From Sisyra terminalis (Eukaryota > Arthropoda > Insecta > Neuroptera > Sisyridae), in contig OY292275.1 in the NCBI GenBank assembly GCA_958496175.1, forward strand, positions 57,799,701 to 57,863,700: a stretch of 64,000 bases of DNA. The letters are read 5' to 3'. Numbering within the stretch: position 1 is the stretch's first letter; every line of letters starts with the position of its first letter. A program made the position numbers and the translations under genes. Under the pieces are notes generated by a model that saw nothing but the letters and a program-made list of their open reading frames with translations, had not been told where the DNA came from and did no database searches. Positions 37,101-52,100 of the stretch are shown in pieces.

Positions 37101-40100
37101 CCGAAGGGTGCACGTCCTGCCCATGACCCACCAAAATATTTCTATGCCCCACCGGTGGGGCCTGCGCCCCACATTGGGAATGACGGGCCTAGGCTAACGA
37201 AAAACTAACCACCAGGACTTCCAGATGAAAGGTTGTTCTTTCTTCGATTCAATTAACCATCGATTTATGCCAGAAAATGATTCAAATTTTTTGAATTTTA
37301 AACCTTGTTGTTTTACCAATCAGTATTTATCGCATACACTATCAAAATAGTGCGCTATTTAATGCAAATAACGATGAAATCCAATTCGATGGTTAATTGA
37401 ACCTGAGGTGGATGAAAACCTCACTAGAAAGAGTTAGTAATTGGCTTCTTGTTAGATTAGAGTTCTACAAAGAATTTAAATGAAAAAGCTCCAATTATCA
37501 TCGATTCTATTCGGAATTAGAAAACGAATTTAAAAATCGGTCATATTTGAAGATAGTACAGTAATTTCAAGTACTAGGTACCATTTTTATTATAATTTCG
37601 TATGCTTATAATTTCAAGAGTTTTATCTTTCCAAGAAAATAGAAACTTGTAAAATTAAACTTTATTCTGTACGTGAAAATTGCTGTTGCGATACTAAGTT
37701 GAGCTTTCAAATAAAACACAACATTAAAATTAATAACTAAGTCCAATTAGTCGATCAGTTTTAAGTATATAAAATAAAAACTCCTCAATGTCGGGCAATT
37801 AAGAAAATTTTCAGTTTTAACGATCAAAGTTTTCCAACTTTACGTTTCAAAGTTGCTAAAATAATCCAAATTAATGTTCGCACGAACAAAAATTTATTTG
37901 CCCACTCGTGCAAATCAAGCACAAGTGAAATTAAATTATTTTTTTCCAAGTTCTTATATGTAAACATTTTTTTTGTTGTTGAATTTATTAAAAAAATAAA
38001 ATAAAATTCAATGCGACGACAACGTGAGAATTTCCAAGTGACTTTATAGAGAGATAAAATTGTGCAAAACGATAAAAAAAAAAAGAAAACTGCAACTCCA
38101 GCATATTAATGGCAAATTAATTGAAGTGACCTATTAAAAAAAAAAATCGCCACATTTTGATGGGACACCGTTCCGGGGACACACGGTTGACTTTTAATGA
38201 AGAGGTGAATGAAACATAACTAACACGAAGAACGTGGAAGCGATGGGACGAGATGGTAAAGGGATGACCCACCCGGTTGCAATTGGGTCACTATTTAACC
38301 CTCGCCTCATTCAACAACTGTTTTTCATTTTAAATATCACACCAACATATCTAGTGGTGATAATGGCGGAACGAAGAACAAAGTTTAAATTCCGTGAAAT
38401 CTATTAAACAATACGTAATGAGGACACTATCCTTGTATGTCAACCAGAAAGAAAATTTATCCGTTTTCCTGACGGTGAGTGATAAAGTTCACGAAACAGA
38501 GAGAAAAAAAACATAATGATATTCTCTTGCTACAATCCCCACGGAATGGGGACGGAGACGAACTAAATAAGTCACCGTAATTTACATTCATCCTTAAAAT
38601 TTAAATATCCCACCCCATTCTTGTCCCCATAATTACTGTAATCTTTTCAACAATTAAATAATACGTACATTTTATTTAACGACACACTTATTTAACTGAA
38701 AAGCTAAACATTTCATTTCCTCAGTTTCTTTAAGATTATTTATAAAGGAAATTTTCTGTACGTATTTATTGATCAAAAATTTTCTTCAGGATAAACTTAC
38801 GAATGAAATTTTTATATTCAAAATTTTCTCTGATTTTCTTCTTTTCCAGAAATTGGGCTATAGGAATATTTTTCCGCTCCGGAAAGATATACCATCTTTT
38901 TCCGACAATAAGGCATCCCCCGAAATTAAGCCCTGTCGTGATTTTTGGAATTTTTTGTAATATAAGACTTTCCCTGAAAATAAGCCCTACTGAAAATAAT
39001 GTAAATCGAGGTAATTTTGTAAAACCATGCTTACAAGAAATTGGGAATTGGGTACAAAATTCATGGTATTTTCAAAGCACTACGAACAGGCAACTTAGAC
39101 AAGAAGTATTCATTTAACGATAGCTATATTGCAAAACGAGAGATTCGGACCAATGAATCAACAGGAAATGGATTTGGAGGAAAATCAGACCAGAAATCCG
39201 AATTTGATAATTTATGACGATGTTCCAGAAGAAGATGACATGACTGTAATTGAATAAATGTAAATTTCTGTGTAAAACAAATAAATATTAAATAAAAATA
39301 TATAAATATACTTTTATTTTTGTCCTCCCCCGAAAATAAGCCCTGGCGTGTATTTTGGACCAAAAAAGAAAGAAGACGGTAGTAATGGTACGTTGTAAGT
39401 ATGTAGGGTATGATGAAATACTAAGATCCTGGAATATGAGTTCAATGTTTTAAACGAATTCCAAAAATAAATAACAAAAAATCCTTACCAATTATAGAAA
39501 TATGAAGGATATCTTATAAACATAATTTCGGTGTTAATTTTCCATATTTAAAGCTCTAGGTCCTTTAATTATTCGAAATTCAAATTTTCAACAAAAATTT
39601 CCATTGACAATTGAATCGAAACCGATACTGTTGACACAAAGGTTTCTGATTTGCAGAATTAAATAACATTTCACTTACGTGAATAGAAGATATGTTATCG
39701 TGATTAATTGGGTATTATTGAAATTATTTTTTGGATCACTTTTTGGCTTTTAATCAAATGAAATTAATTATTTAAGAACAAATAAAGTATGAATAAGTCA
39801 AGCCATTCACTAATATCTCTGAAGACAGCGCACATACGACAAAGTAAATAACTATTAGCCAATGAGAATACGAGATTTAATTATGTTCATTTGTTTTGAT
39901 TATTGAAATTTTGAAAATTTTACAAATCTAGTCCCAGAACCAATGCCATCTACAATATACATATACAAGTTAAGTATTTAAAAATAAGCACGGAAGTGGT
40001 TTTTATTTTACATTTTTAGTGCACTAGATGCAATATATCTTTCAAAAAATTAAAAAAAAAATATCAGACCACTTAAAGATAGTATGTAAAACTTAACAAA

Positions 40101-43100
40101 AATATTTTCAAAGCCTTACTCAATCTATTTCATGGTTAAAGATTTTTTTCCAGAAAAAATATATACTTTTTATAGATTGCAAGAATAGTGTAGTGTAGTC
40201 CTAAACATGATTTCCACCAAAAAAACCGACCTCCGGGTGGCGCTACGTACTCCCAAATTGACTTTTCCAAAAAAAATCTATTTCTTCATTATAACTTTTA
40301 AATCGTGCTAGATACAAAGAAAATAGTAATTATCAAAATGAAAGCTTGATATATTTCCTATAAAAAAGGTTCTTTAACAATTTTCCAAAAAATGACATAG
40401 TTAACGTAAAAATGATGATTAAAAACCTACAAAAATTTACACTTTCAAAAATTACGCTAGTGTTGATATTTTTGAAAATTACTGGCATTTCCGGAAAAAT
40501 CAGGAGCCAAATGATTTATTTAATTGTGAGCTATATTTTCTTATCAAGGAAAGTTCCAAAAATGACTAGAATTTTAGTAGTTTTTCGTTTGAAATATTGT
40601 AGAACTCTTAATTACAAAGATATATAAAACTTTGTCAAATGTTAACATTGTATTAAAAATTAATTAAGGGATGAAATATACTTTCTTAGACATAGAATTT
40701 TGAATCATAAAGCAATTTGAGATTTAGTAGATACTCCTATCTAGTAATTATTATTTGGAACCATTAAAATTGCATTTTCTTACTAAAAAATCGCCAATGA
40801 TAAATACAATAGTTCTTTTTTTTACTTTTCAGTTGAAATATTCAAAAAATCACAAGATTTTTAGTGATTTCGAGTGTAAGATATTAAAAATTAACATCTT
40901 AATATATTATTTTGAATTTGTACATCTTTTTATAACATGTACTAGGATGTATTATATAACATTATAGAAAATAAATAATATGGTGGTAATTTTTGTGCAT
41001 TTTGATAATAACTATTTGATTTGTATCTAGTACGGTTTAAAAGTAATAATGAAAAAATAATATTTTTTTTTTGGAAAAGTCAATTTGGGGACTAGGGGAC
41101 GTAGCGCCTCCCGGAAATATTCTAAAAATCTCAAGACTCATAGTGATTTCGAATGTAAAATGTTAAAAATTAACGCTTTAATATATTATTTTGAATTTGT
41201 ACATCTTTTTATAATATTTTAAACATTTAAAATGTTATAAAAAGATGTACAAAGTATTACATAACTTTATAGAAAGTAAATAAAATGGTGGTAATTTTTA
41301 TGCATTTTTATAATAACTATTTCATTTGTATCCAGCACGGTTTAAAAATAATAATGAAAAAATAATATTTTTTTTTTTGGAAAAGTCAATTTGGGGAGAA
41401 CGAGACGTGGCGCCTTCCGGTGACGGAATTTTTGGTGGAAATCATGTTTAGAACATTAATGATTCTTTTTTTCTGGATACTTAATATTCGATGTTTTTAT
41501 TAAATTTTTCTTACAACATTTCACCACTTTCGCAGCTTCCCCAGGTACTCAATTACAGGACAGTCGTATAAATGTCGAGATTATTGTACATGGATTTAAC
41601 AATTGATGTTTGTAATTGAGTACCTGAGGAAGCTGCGAAAATGGCGAAACGTTGTATGAAAAATTTAATAAAAACATCGAATATTAAGTATCCAGAAAAT
41701 GAGCATCATTAATGTATAATAACCATGGATAAGAATACCCGCAATGTTCATGTTTAAAACCTAATTTATCAATTAATAAAAAAATTGGCTTTTACGTACT
41801 TTATGGTAAGTGTATATGCTTAAACGACTGTACTAGAAGCTATAAAGTTGTAAATTTTTTAAGAAAAAGCCATTATCAACCCTTAAACTATTTAAAGTGG
41901 TCAGTTGGTTATTAAAATAAAGATTAGAGATGTAAAACTTTCAGAATCTGAGTATTTCATAAGTATCTACATACTTGTAAAATATCATTAAAATATCTTT
42001 CCGGGGTTAATTCACTATGCTTCGGTTCTCAAATTCTATGATTTTCAAAACTAATAGAAGTTCTAATAGTTAAATTTGTTGTTTCTTTGTAAAACATTAA
42101 GGACACCTTCTCCTTTCTTCCATCACAAAGACCGAGATGATCCTTTTAACTACTCTTCCATATAATCAAAGCTCAGGTGCTTCAACTTCAAGTCTACAAA
42201 CCAAGTAAAACTTTAGTTTTCAAATTTTATAAATCAATGACTCCTATTGGCTTTTTTGGGAGCAGAAAACATTATCTTAATAAATAAGAGTTTTAACTTA
42301 AAAACCTAAGAAGATCTCATCTTTGATTTTACAAAAATATCCTTTTAAACTATATGCGACATGTGACAGGAGATTGTACGAAAAAAATCACCTTAAATGT
42401 TGATTTTTATTAAAAAAAAAACGCATTTTATTTACCAAAAATTGAATAATCCAAAACATATGATCCAGCGAAATTAAACTTGGCACAAAATGTTAATTAA
42501 ACACGCTTAGATATGTACAAATGACTACAAATTTCGTTCGTTTCAAATAACGATTTCTTACCCCCAAAAGTAAACCACACACAACATTGTAACTTTCTAA
42601 TGAAAATGTACGACTTGAAAATTTATTGCTGATAAATATATTTTCCTTACAAACCTTCCAACCCTTTTACAACCACGATTCACCCCATTCCTATCATTCC
42701 CAGTTCTGTTTTACGCCATCCATGTAATATAAATGTTTATGGTAATTGTTATATAACAATGTCACCAATGGCAATAAAAGGAATATTGTAAGAATAAGAA
42801 AATGGGTTGGACTCGACATACTAACACAGTGATTATTTGCTTGTTTTTTTTTTGTCCATCTCAGCAAAACGCGTTACGGTGGTAGGACAACCGGGAAAAT
42901 AAAATGACATGAATTATGACAACATTTGTAATTAACATGAGTCGCGCTCTGTCTTTCATTCAGTACCAGATTCACCTCGAGGGTTCCGGGAACATTCTTT
43001 CAGGATAATTAAACATTTTCTTCCTGAAGCATGTGCGATGCCGGTGGAGAAATCGTAGTGGGTAAACCACCTGATTCGATTCAAATAAGCGAAAGTAAGT

Positions 43101-46100
43101 CAGGTATGATTTATTGGTAGAAATGGGACTAAAACTTTAGTGAATTTTCGATAATATTTTAAGTCTTTGTAAAGGTAAAGGTTTGATGGAAATTTAAGAG
43201 ACAAATATAGAAGGGAAAACCTTTATTAATTACAAAACTATTGAGTTTTAATGAAGAAAAATTAAGCTTTGAGCTTTACTTTTAGTTGTAAATTAATCAA
43301 ACTTACATAAAAAGAAAATAATTGACGGAAAATTTAATTGGGGAAGCTTGAAAAAGTTAAAAAATGATATCTTATTAAAACTGTGATTTATAAAAATGAG
43401 CTTTTTCTTTATCTGTAAAGAGTATATTTAAAAAGCTCTTGAAAATCCTGATATATAAAGGATTTTAATCATTCGACACAATGGAAGTCTGAGCAACGTT
43501 TTAAGTCGATATTGAAAAATTTATGGAGAAAATGATTTTTCATTGGGCGAAACATCAAATTGGTATTTATTTTATCTCATATTGCGGGCGGTTTAAATGA
43601 AGATGGCGTCGAAGAGACCGTTTATTAAACGTGAGAAATGGTTAATGTTTGGCTGGGTGACTTGGGGGCAATTTGGACGAGTAACGTGACAATGTGGCCC
43701 CCGGGGTTCCCAAAGACATTGGCTCAATGCGGCCAGCACCGTCTGTATGGCTTATGTTATTAAATTCCGCTGACGTGTCAAGTGTTTCCGCGTTTAATGT
43801 CCACCTCTCCAACATACAATCATATGTTATTCTATCTGTTCTTTACGTCCCCAGTGACCTATTTAATAAGATCCTTTTTAGATGTCATTAGCGTACGGTG
43901 TGTTTCCGGACTTTATTATCAGAAAATTCCGGAGCTGAAGACAAAGCGTCCAGAGGGGGGCGGGCTATTTTACAGGGATCAGAACACTCCCACTAATCTT
44001 AATCCGGAACTGTAAGCTTCCCTCGTAATAAACCTTAGATTATCCTCGACATTCAGTGGCCTTCGAAGCGCTCGTATATCGTTCGTGTCTTTAATCGTCC
44101 CGTTTTAAAAGACAAAACGCCAAAGGTTAACTATTTTTTTTTCGTTGTGAGTTTCGTGTTTTGTAGCCATTAAAAATGTAGTTGTTCCCTAATTGATAGA
44201 AAAAGAGAAATTAAAAATTTAAGCTCCATCGATTGGACAGCTCTCCGGGTGCGTTGCAAATGCCTATTTTTAACATTTTGACTTTCAAAGTTCGTTTCGA
44301 AAATATCATCTTTTATTCAGGTTTGTGTCTATCAAATGAATTATAGTCTCTTTATATATAAAACGATCTAAAAGCTGCCTTTAATGGGTAATAAATATTA
44401 CATTGATTAGTCTACTTTTTAACCAGAAAAAGGCTATCATATTAGCCAAAGTTATTTAGAGTTATATTTTTTAGTTTTAGGCTAGGACCCTTAAATAGAT
44501 CCTAAGATGGGTCCAGCAAATATTGAGCTTTTCTAATCAAAGTTTGAACAAAAAGTAAACGAAAAGGCAGCAAAGGCTTTTGAAATAAGAAGCTTAATCT
44601 GTAGCTTTTTATGTTTAAAGTTTTAAGTTTTCATCTTGCCTTATTTTTAAAACAAATAGGCAATAATAAATATATTTTTTATCAATAATTTTAAAAGATT
44701 TTTACGTCTACTAAATATGTATGAAACAAGAATTTAAATTATATAAATTATATTATCTTTATGCATAGAACGATCTAAAATCTGCCTTTAATGGGAAATA
44801 AATGTTACATTGATTCGGCTGCTTTTGGTACAGAAAAAGGCTATCATATTAGCCGAAGTTATACAGAATTATATGTTTCTGTTTTGGCTAGAAATCGAAA
44901 ACAGATCCTCAGATGGGTCCAACGAATATTGAGCTTTTCTGCGCAAAGGTTGACCAAAGAGGAATTGAAAATGCAACGAAAGCTTTTGAAGTAAGAGGTT
45001 GAATCTGTAGCTTTTAAGTTTAAAATATTAAGTTTTTGTCTCATCTTGTTTTTAAACTAAAAAAGCTACAATCAATATATTTTTTATCAATAAGTTTATA
45101 AGCTTGTTACGTCTATTAAATATATATGAAACAAGAATTTAAAATAAATAAATTATAGTTTATTTATATATAGAACAATCTATAAACTGCCACTAATGGG
45201 TAATAAATATTACATTGATAAGGCTACTTTTGGAACAGAAAAAGGCTACCATATTAGCCAAAGTAATACATAGTTATATCTTTTAGTTTTTGGGTAGGAC
45301 TTATAAATACATCTAAAGATGCGTCTAGCAAATATTGAGCTTTTCTAATCAAAGTTTTATTAGGCCGCTTTTGGTACATTATAAGGTCATACTAGCCAAA
45401 GTTATATAGAGTTATACCTTTCTGTTTTTACCTAGAAATCGAAAATAGAGCCTCAGTGGGTCCAGCGAATATTGAGCTTTTCTAATCAAAGTTTGAACAA
45501 AAAGTAAACGAAAATGCAGCAAAGGCTTTTGAAATAAGAATCTTAATCTCTATTTTTTTAAGTTTAAAGTCTTAAAATTTCGTCTCATCTTATTTTTAAG
45601 ACAAATAGGCAATAATAAATTCATATTTTTTATCAATAAGTTCAAAAGCTTTTTACGTCTACTAAAAATGTATTAAACAGCTAATTAGCTTTTCCTGAAG
45701 AACAAGGTCTTGATTTATGTAATTGCTAGTTTGGACCTAAGGAGTTGAGCTGTGGAACTCTGCCAGTAAGTCCGACATCAAAATCATCGAAAGTATGCAA
45801 CCGAAAATGCACTCACAACTGGCAGATGTTCCATGATAGGTAACAATCGCAATGCCCCAGAATTACCTAAACAATAAATCTGTATTGAAGGTAATAAAAA
45901 TTCAATTCAATATTGTTACCACGAAGTATAGGACATATATACAAGGAGTTCGAATGGTAACATGACGTTAACAGCTTTTCTGTAACTATCAATATTTCAA
46001 TTTTTTTTTTCACGCCATTAAATGGTTTTTTGTCGCTTGCATAGGATTCCGAAAAACTAAATTTGGGTCATTTTTCAAATATTGAAATTTCGAAATTTTT

Positions 46101-49100
46101 TTGAGACCATTAGTTGGTGTTTTATTGTTGCTGAAAAATTCTGCTAGAAACAATTTTATCGTTTACATATTGTTCTGGAAAATGCTAATTACAGAAAAAG
46201 CTCTATTTGTACGTTTCAATAATATAGAAGCTTTAAAAGTTATGAAAGCTAGCGAAAAATAATTAATAATGTTCTTGGGAACTTGGACTCAAATAATAAG
46301 ACGTTAAATTTTCAAACCATCTCAACGTTTCGTTGCTATTTATTTCCAACTTCTTCAGGAGAACTAAAGCATAATAACAATACATGTTGTTCAAAGCCAA
46401 ATTTCACAAATAAATTAATTTTTGCTGTTTTATTTGTGTAATTTGACTTTGAACAACATGCATTGTTATTATGTTTTAGTTCTTCTGAAGAAGTTGGAAA
46501 AAAACACCAACGAAACGTTGAAATGATTTGACAATTTAACTTAATTTAACTCTTATTATTTGAGTCCAAGTTCCCAAGAACATTATTAATTATTTACCAC
46601 ACCATGGATGCGAGCAACCAGGATTCTAGCGAAGAATATTATACATATAAGCAAGTGTTGAAATTTTTTCTATCAGAACTCTCGAGTAACCAAAAAATAG
46701 TTTTGGAACCAGAAAAAGTTTTGGAAAACTCAATATTTGAAAAATGACCCAAACAGAGCTTTTTATTTGAACGGGGGGTTTCCTGGAACACACTCGAGTG
46801 AATTTTTTTTTCGAACTTTTGGACGACGAGAAAACACCAAAAAATTTTGTAGTTATTTTTTCCAAACTTCAAAAGTGTAGGGCTAACTTGAAGGGCGTTA
46901 AACTTCTTCTGTTAGTCAACTAGTGGTCGGCTAACAAAAGCTCTGAGAATTACCAACATGTTAACAAAAACTTTGTCCACATTATTAACAAAAAATTGAA
47001 CTTCTATATAAATCTTCTTTCTCTGATCGTGAAACATTTCCTATCGCATAAAAAATCGAAATTTACAGTTCCTAATAACTACACTTCTTGTGTAAGGATT
47101 TAAACGAGTACTTCTTAAAGAGTAGCGCACTTTACCGATACTGGACCTCTAATTGATACCATTCCTTCAATATCGAATTCCTTGTATCTATATATCATGC
47201 TACCACTACTGAGACCTCTAAGGGAAAGTTAAAAAGGAAAATTCCTCTTGATCTGGTTGCATAAGGCGTAATAAGGGTTTTTCGTCGAAAGAATCATTGT
47301 GACAATGCACTGTTATACAATTGGATTATAGGACCAAGTTTCTCCTGGCAATGATAGGAAAAAAAACTTTAGTAAAAGATCTGAGATATACAAAATTCAC
47401 GTAATTCAGCGGAGCTTTTTAAAATAATTGATTTTTTTCGACTTCATAAAAATGACTTCTAGTCTTCCACAGAAACTTTTAAGAGTTGAAATTTGTATTC
47501 ACTAATATTCTCCTACCACTTTTGAGCTTTTATCATTAGTTTTAAAAGTGTAATATTGCCATTTTCTGTTCCCAATGTATATAATGAAAGTTTGGAATTT
47601 TAGCTGACTAATAGATTGAATAAGGGATAAAGCTAGAATTGTTTTTTATAGAAAGTCAAAAGCTCTACGAAAAAGTTTCGTATAATTTTTTTAATAAGTT
47701 ATTTATGATCAAAGTTCTAATTGTGTTTCAGAAATAAACAACGACTTATAATTTGAAAGCCATATGAATTTGTAAGATTTAAAGATCCATCTCTACCCCT
47801 TCATCAAATCATAGTATCTTAATCGTACGTTATTTAATTACTATACTTAATGCTGGTTTTGTATATTTATTTAAAAACTTTAGAATTTTAGCTGACTAAT
47901 GGATTGCATAAGGGGTAAAGCTTAACCCGTTTTTTATATAGAAAATCAAAAGCTCTACGAAAAAGTTTTCTTATAATTTTTTTAATAAGTTATTTACGAT
48001 ATTTACGATCAAAGTTCAAATTGCGTTTTAGAAATAAACAACGACTTACAATTTGAAAGCCATATGAATTTGTAAGATTTAAAAGCCCATCCCCTTCATC
48101 AAATCATAGTATCTTAATCGTACATTATTTAATTACTCTAGTTTCTACTGGTTTTGTATATTTATTTAAAATCAAAAATATAATTCAAAAGCAAACGTTT
48201 CCTTATGGTTTTTAAACATTTCCAAAAAATTTCATTGTGTAAACGTAAATAACAGATTTTTTTATTTTAAATTTATCTTTGAACCCAAAATATTAAATGG
48301 CTTAACCCCTAATAAGAAAGCTCAAAGATATAGTAAGTTGATAATATGTTTTCTTTAAGAAATCAAAGTTAAAAAGTTGGTCTTTTTCAGAAGACTTATT
48401 TAACCTAAGCTCCAAGGACTTATAAAGCTTAAGAAACCCTGAAAATAGCTGCGTATTTTTCTTTTGAAGAATTCTTTCCACTTCGAAGCCCGAACTGTAC
48501 AAAACATAATTGAATAATTCTTGTCTTGTCGATTAATTAAAAGCAACAAATTGCAAAAGTCCAAGTTGAAATAATATTTGATCAAAGAAATTAGTTCATG
48601 TTTGCGGGGATGAGGTGTGGGATGGAAAAACAAAAAAAAAATCTTTCACTGTTTTTCTTTTCCCGGAAGCGTTGACAGCGGCAGCACAGTCCGTGAGCTT
48701 TGGCTGGCGTCAAAGCTTAAATTCAAACACTGAACAAGTAGCTTTTAGCATTTGTTTTTCCCCTGTCTCATTTATCCATTTTCTTCGGATTTTCTTCCTC
48801 GATGTTGTTGTAATGTCTTCCTGCCGTTCACCAGAATTCTACCCCGTACCCCCCCAAGTTTGACACCCGTTTCTCGAGCGGTTCGTTCTTCATCCCCCCG
48901 CGTTGCGGACCGTTTGGGGTGAGTCGGGTGGATTCCATTTATTTATCTTTTACCATTTTACAATGCCATCAAGATTTATATAAATGGAAATTTTCAATTG
49001 AGTTTTATTTCGTCAATTTCCTTAACGAGTTATTTCTCGTCTGACGACTAAGCTTAAGCCGCCATGCTCGACAACCGCACCAAGGGGGCGGCATAATTGA

Positions 49101-52100
49101 ACGCAATTTACTCGATTTATTTAATATATTATCATTTCGTATGCATGGATTTATATGCAAAAAAAAAATTTAAAGACACCAAGCGATAAAACAATTTTAA
49201 CGACAAAAAACAAACATCCCCACCAACCCCTTCGAAACCGCCCCAATTTTTCCCAACGGAAATTATTTTCGATTTTTACCATTTTCATAAATGCAAAAGT
49301 ATATATTTTATTAACACAAAAAAAAAATCACAATTTCATAACGCCGGATTACAATCCGTGGAGAAAGAACAGATCGTCGATTATAGGGGGTAAAGGAGTG
49401 ACGAAATCTTCCACTCTAATTAAGGTTGCCATTTTAATGCCATTTATAAACATCAATTTGTGACATTTTTTTTTTATATTTGTGTGTTGATTCGCGGCAA
49501 TTGTCAACCCCTCTTCATTCCCATTTTCATCCGTCATTTCATTTCAAAGTAAAATCGCTTTTTTTTCCTTTCTATATTACATTACACCAATCATCATTGA
49601 TGTAATGAACTGTAAAAAATTCATAGTCTACGTTTTTTTAAATTACTTTTCTTCCCTCTTTCCTCATGCCTCTTTTTTTTTGAATTTGATGATTGGTGAT
49701 TTAAAAGAAAATACGTGGTCGGGCTAAAGTCAACTTTCATGCTTTGTTTGCTAATGAAAAAAATGAGCTTTTGTTCTTTTAAAAATTAAAAAAAAATCAA
49801 TAGGGAATGTAACTTTTGTTTAAACAACCCTGCTTTTAGTTAAGTTTTATTTAACATCTTTTGGACTAATAATTGATAAGATTTTTACGTATTTATGAGT
49901 CAATTGTATAACTGAAGAAGTTATAAAATAATATCGAAACGTTTGTCAAATTCATTTAATAGAAAATGTTTTAATAATCTCAGGAACTAAAGTAAGTAAG
50001 ACTTGAATTTGCATTAGTACAATTAAGCTCAGTTTCTAGCAAATTTTTGCCCTGGAGATTTTTTAAGAAATTCTCCTCCCCCCAATGTGGTTTAATAAAC
50101 ACCGTCCATATGTTGAATCAAGGTTACAATATTAGTTTCTTAAAATGACCTAAAGATTCCTAACTTTCTGGGCTAAAACTTCGTGCTTTATCCGATATTT
50201 TGAAACAAGGGAGGTACTAGTAATCGATAGGGATTAGCATTTTTGTAGTTTAATAAAGATATAAGAAAAGAAGTCTTCAACAGGTGGTCACACTGGAGTA
50301 CCAACTACAAAATAAATCACTAACTTTTTGCATACCAATATATAACAAATATATAACAAATCTGTCGACATCTGGCGAAAAAATAGCAAACTAAAGGCAC
50401 TAAAAAGCTCCCTAAAATTAGTCCCTCATGCACTTATGTCCCCAAAATGCACTTATTCCTTTGAATATTGAGTTTTCTGGCTACTACGGATTTTCCTTGA
50501 GAGATTTTCCAAATCCAAGAGTGGTACAGTCTAGCTATTGTGCCGTTGAGGATTGTACCGAAAAAAGTATCCTTCTAACTCTATTCCAACGGAAGTTACA
50601 ACGGATTTTGTATGAGTAATTAGACTCTAATTACTTTATTGTTGAAACAGCAAAAACGGTCATAACTTTGAATCAATTGAGGTACAAAAAAATTTTTTGG
50701 CGGATTCTCTGGTTTCATCAGCTAGAGATCAACACCTGGAAGAATCCGCAAAAAAATTCGTTTGTACCTCAATTGATTCAAAGTTATGGCCGTTTTTGCT
50801 GTTTCAACAATAAAGTAATTAGAGTCTAATTACTCATACAAAATCCTTTATAACTTCCGTTGGCATAGAGTTAGAAGGATACTTTTTTCGGTACAATCCT
50901 CAGCGGTACAATAGCTAGATTGTACCACTCTTGGATTTGGAAAATCTCTCAAGAAAAATCCGTAGTAGCCAGAAAACTCTATATTCAAAGGAATAAGTGC
51001 ATTCACAAAATCGATCATAACTTTTTTTGGGTTAAAGTTAGAAACACATTTTTTTCGGTACAATCCTCTACGTGTCAAGGCCTATCTATGGCCGTTAATT
51101 TTTTTTGAAAAATCTAACAATGGGGGGCTACCGATTTTTAAAAATTTAATAACTTTTTTTCGGTTGCGGTACAAACGAAATTTTTTTCGGTACAATCAAG
51201 TACAAACAAAAGGCAATCTAAAAATATATTTAAAATTTTAATTTGTAAAAGTCGGGTGCTAACTTGACAGAGGTGATATGTGAACTAACAAATTACCTAT
51301 CTCGTTCGTTCTTCTGTAATTTATTCTTCGTGCTTTAGACGAAAAAATTAAGTACAATGGCTTGAGCAAAAAAAAAAATTTGAAAAATCAAAGGTCTAGG
51401 GGCTAACTTTCGGGAGCTCCACTGATTTAATTTAATATCATATCTCCAGTATTGATTGATAATTAAGGATATATCTCGGGATATTCATTAACTTCATAAA
51501 AAATTTACTTTTACCAACAAATGTTTTACGATAGCATAGAAAAAAAGACTGAGTTACAATAACAAAAAAGCGAAGAACCAATAACAATTCAATATATAAA
51601 GTTGATCATGTTTCTTAGCGATAATGCGCTAATGGTGGCCGAAAAAATAACTAAACCATGTCTGAATTTTTGGGGACATGTGAATTAATAAATTTCCTAT
51701 TTTGTTCGTTCTGCTGTTATTTATTCTTCGTGATTTAGACGAACAAACGACAAACAATGGAATGAGCAAAAAAAATTTTGAAAAATCAATAGTCTAGGGG
51801 TTCATTTTAGGGAGTTACACTGATTTAATTTAAGATCATATCTCAAGTATTGAATGAAATTAAGGATATATCTCAGGATATTCATTAACTTTATAAAAAA
51901 TTACTTCTACTAACAAATGTTATACTATAGCATAGAAAAAAGACTGAGTTACAATAACAAAAAAGCGAAGAACCAATAACAATTCAATATATAAAGTTGA
52001 TCATGTTTCTTAGCGATAATGCGCTAAAGGTGGCCGAAAAAATAACTAAACCATGTCTGAATTTTTGGGGACATGTGAATTAATAAATTTCCTATTTTGT

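Noticed and set aside
43694..44015. Two overlapping open frames on the + strand in a GC-richer block.
   Set aside because: No homology recognised, no splice sites, and codon use is not convincing; more likely regulatory DNA.
44791..44994. 67-codon open frame in the tandem array.
   Set aside because: The frame is broken in the other array units, so it is a by-product of the repeat.
50428..51078. Matching open frames on both strands (FSGYYGF..LRDFPNPRVVQ).
   Set aside because: They arise because the two palindrome arms are the same sequence in opposite orientation; no independent support for translation.
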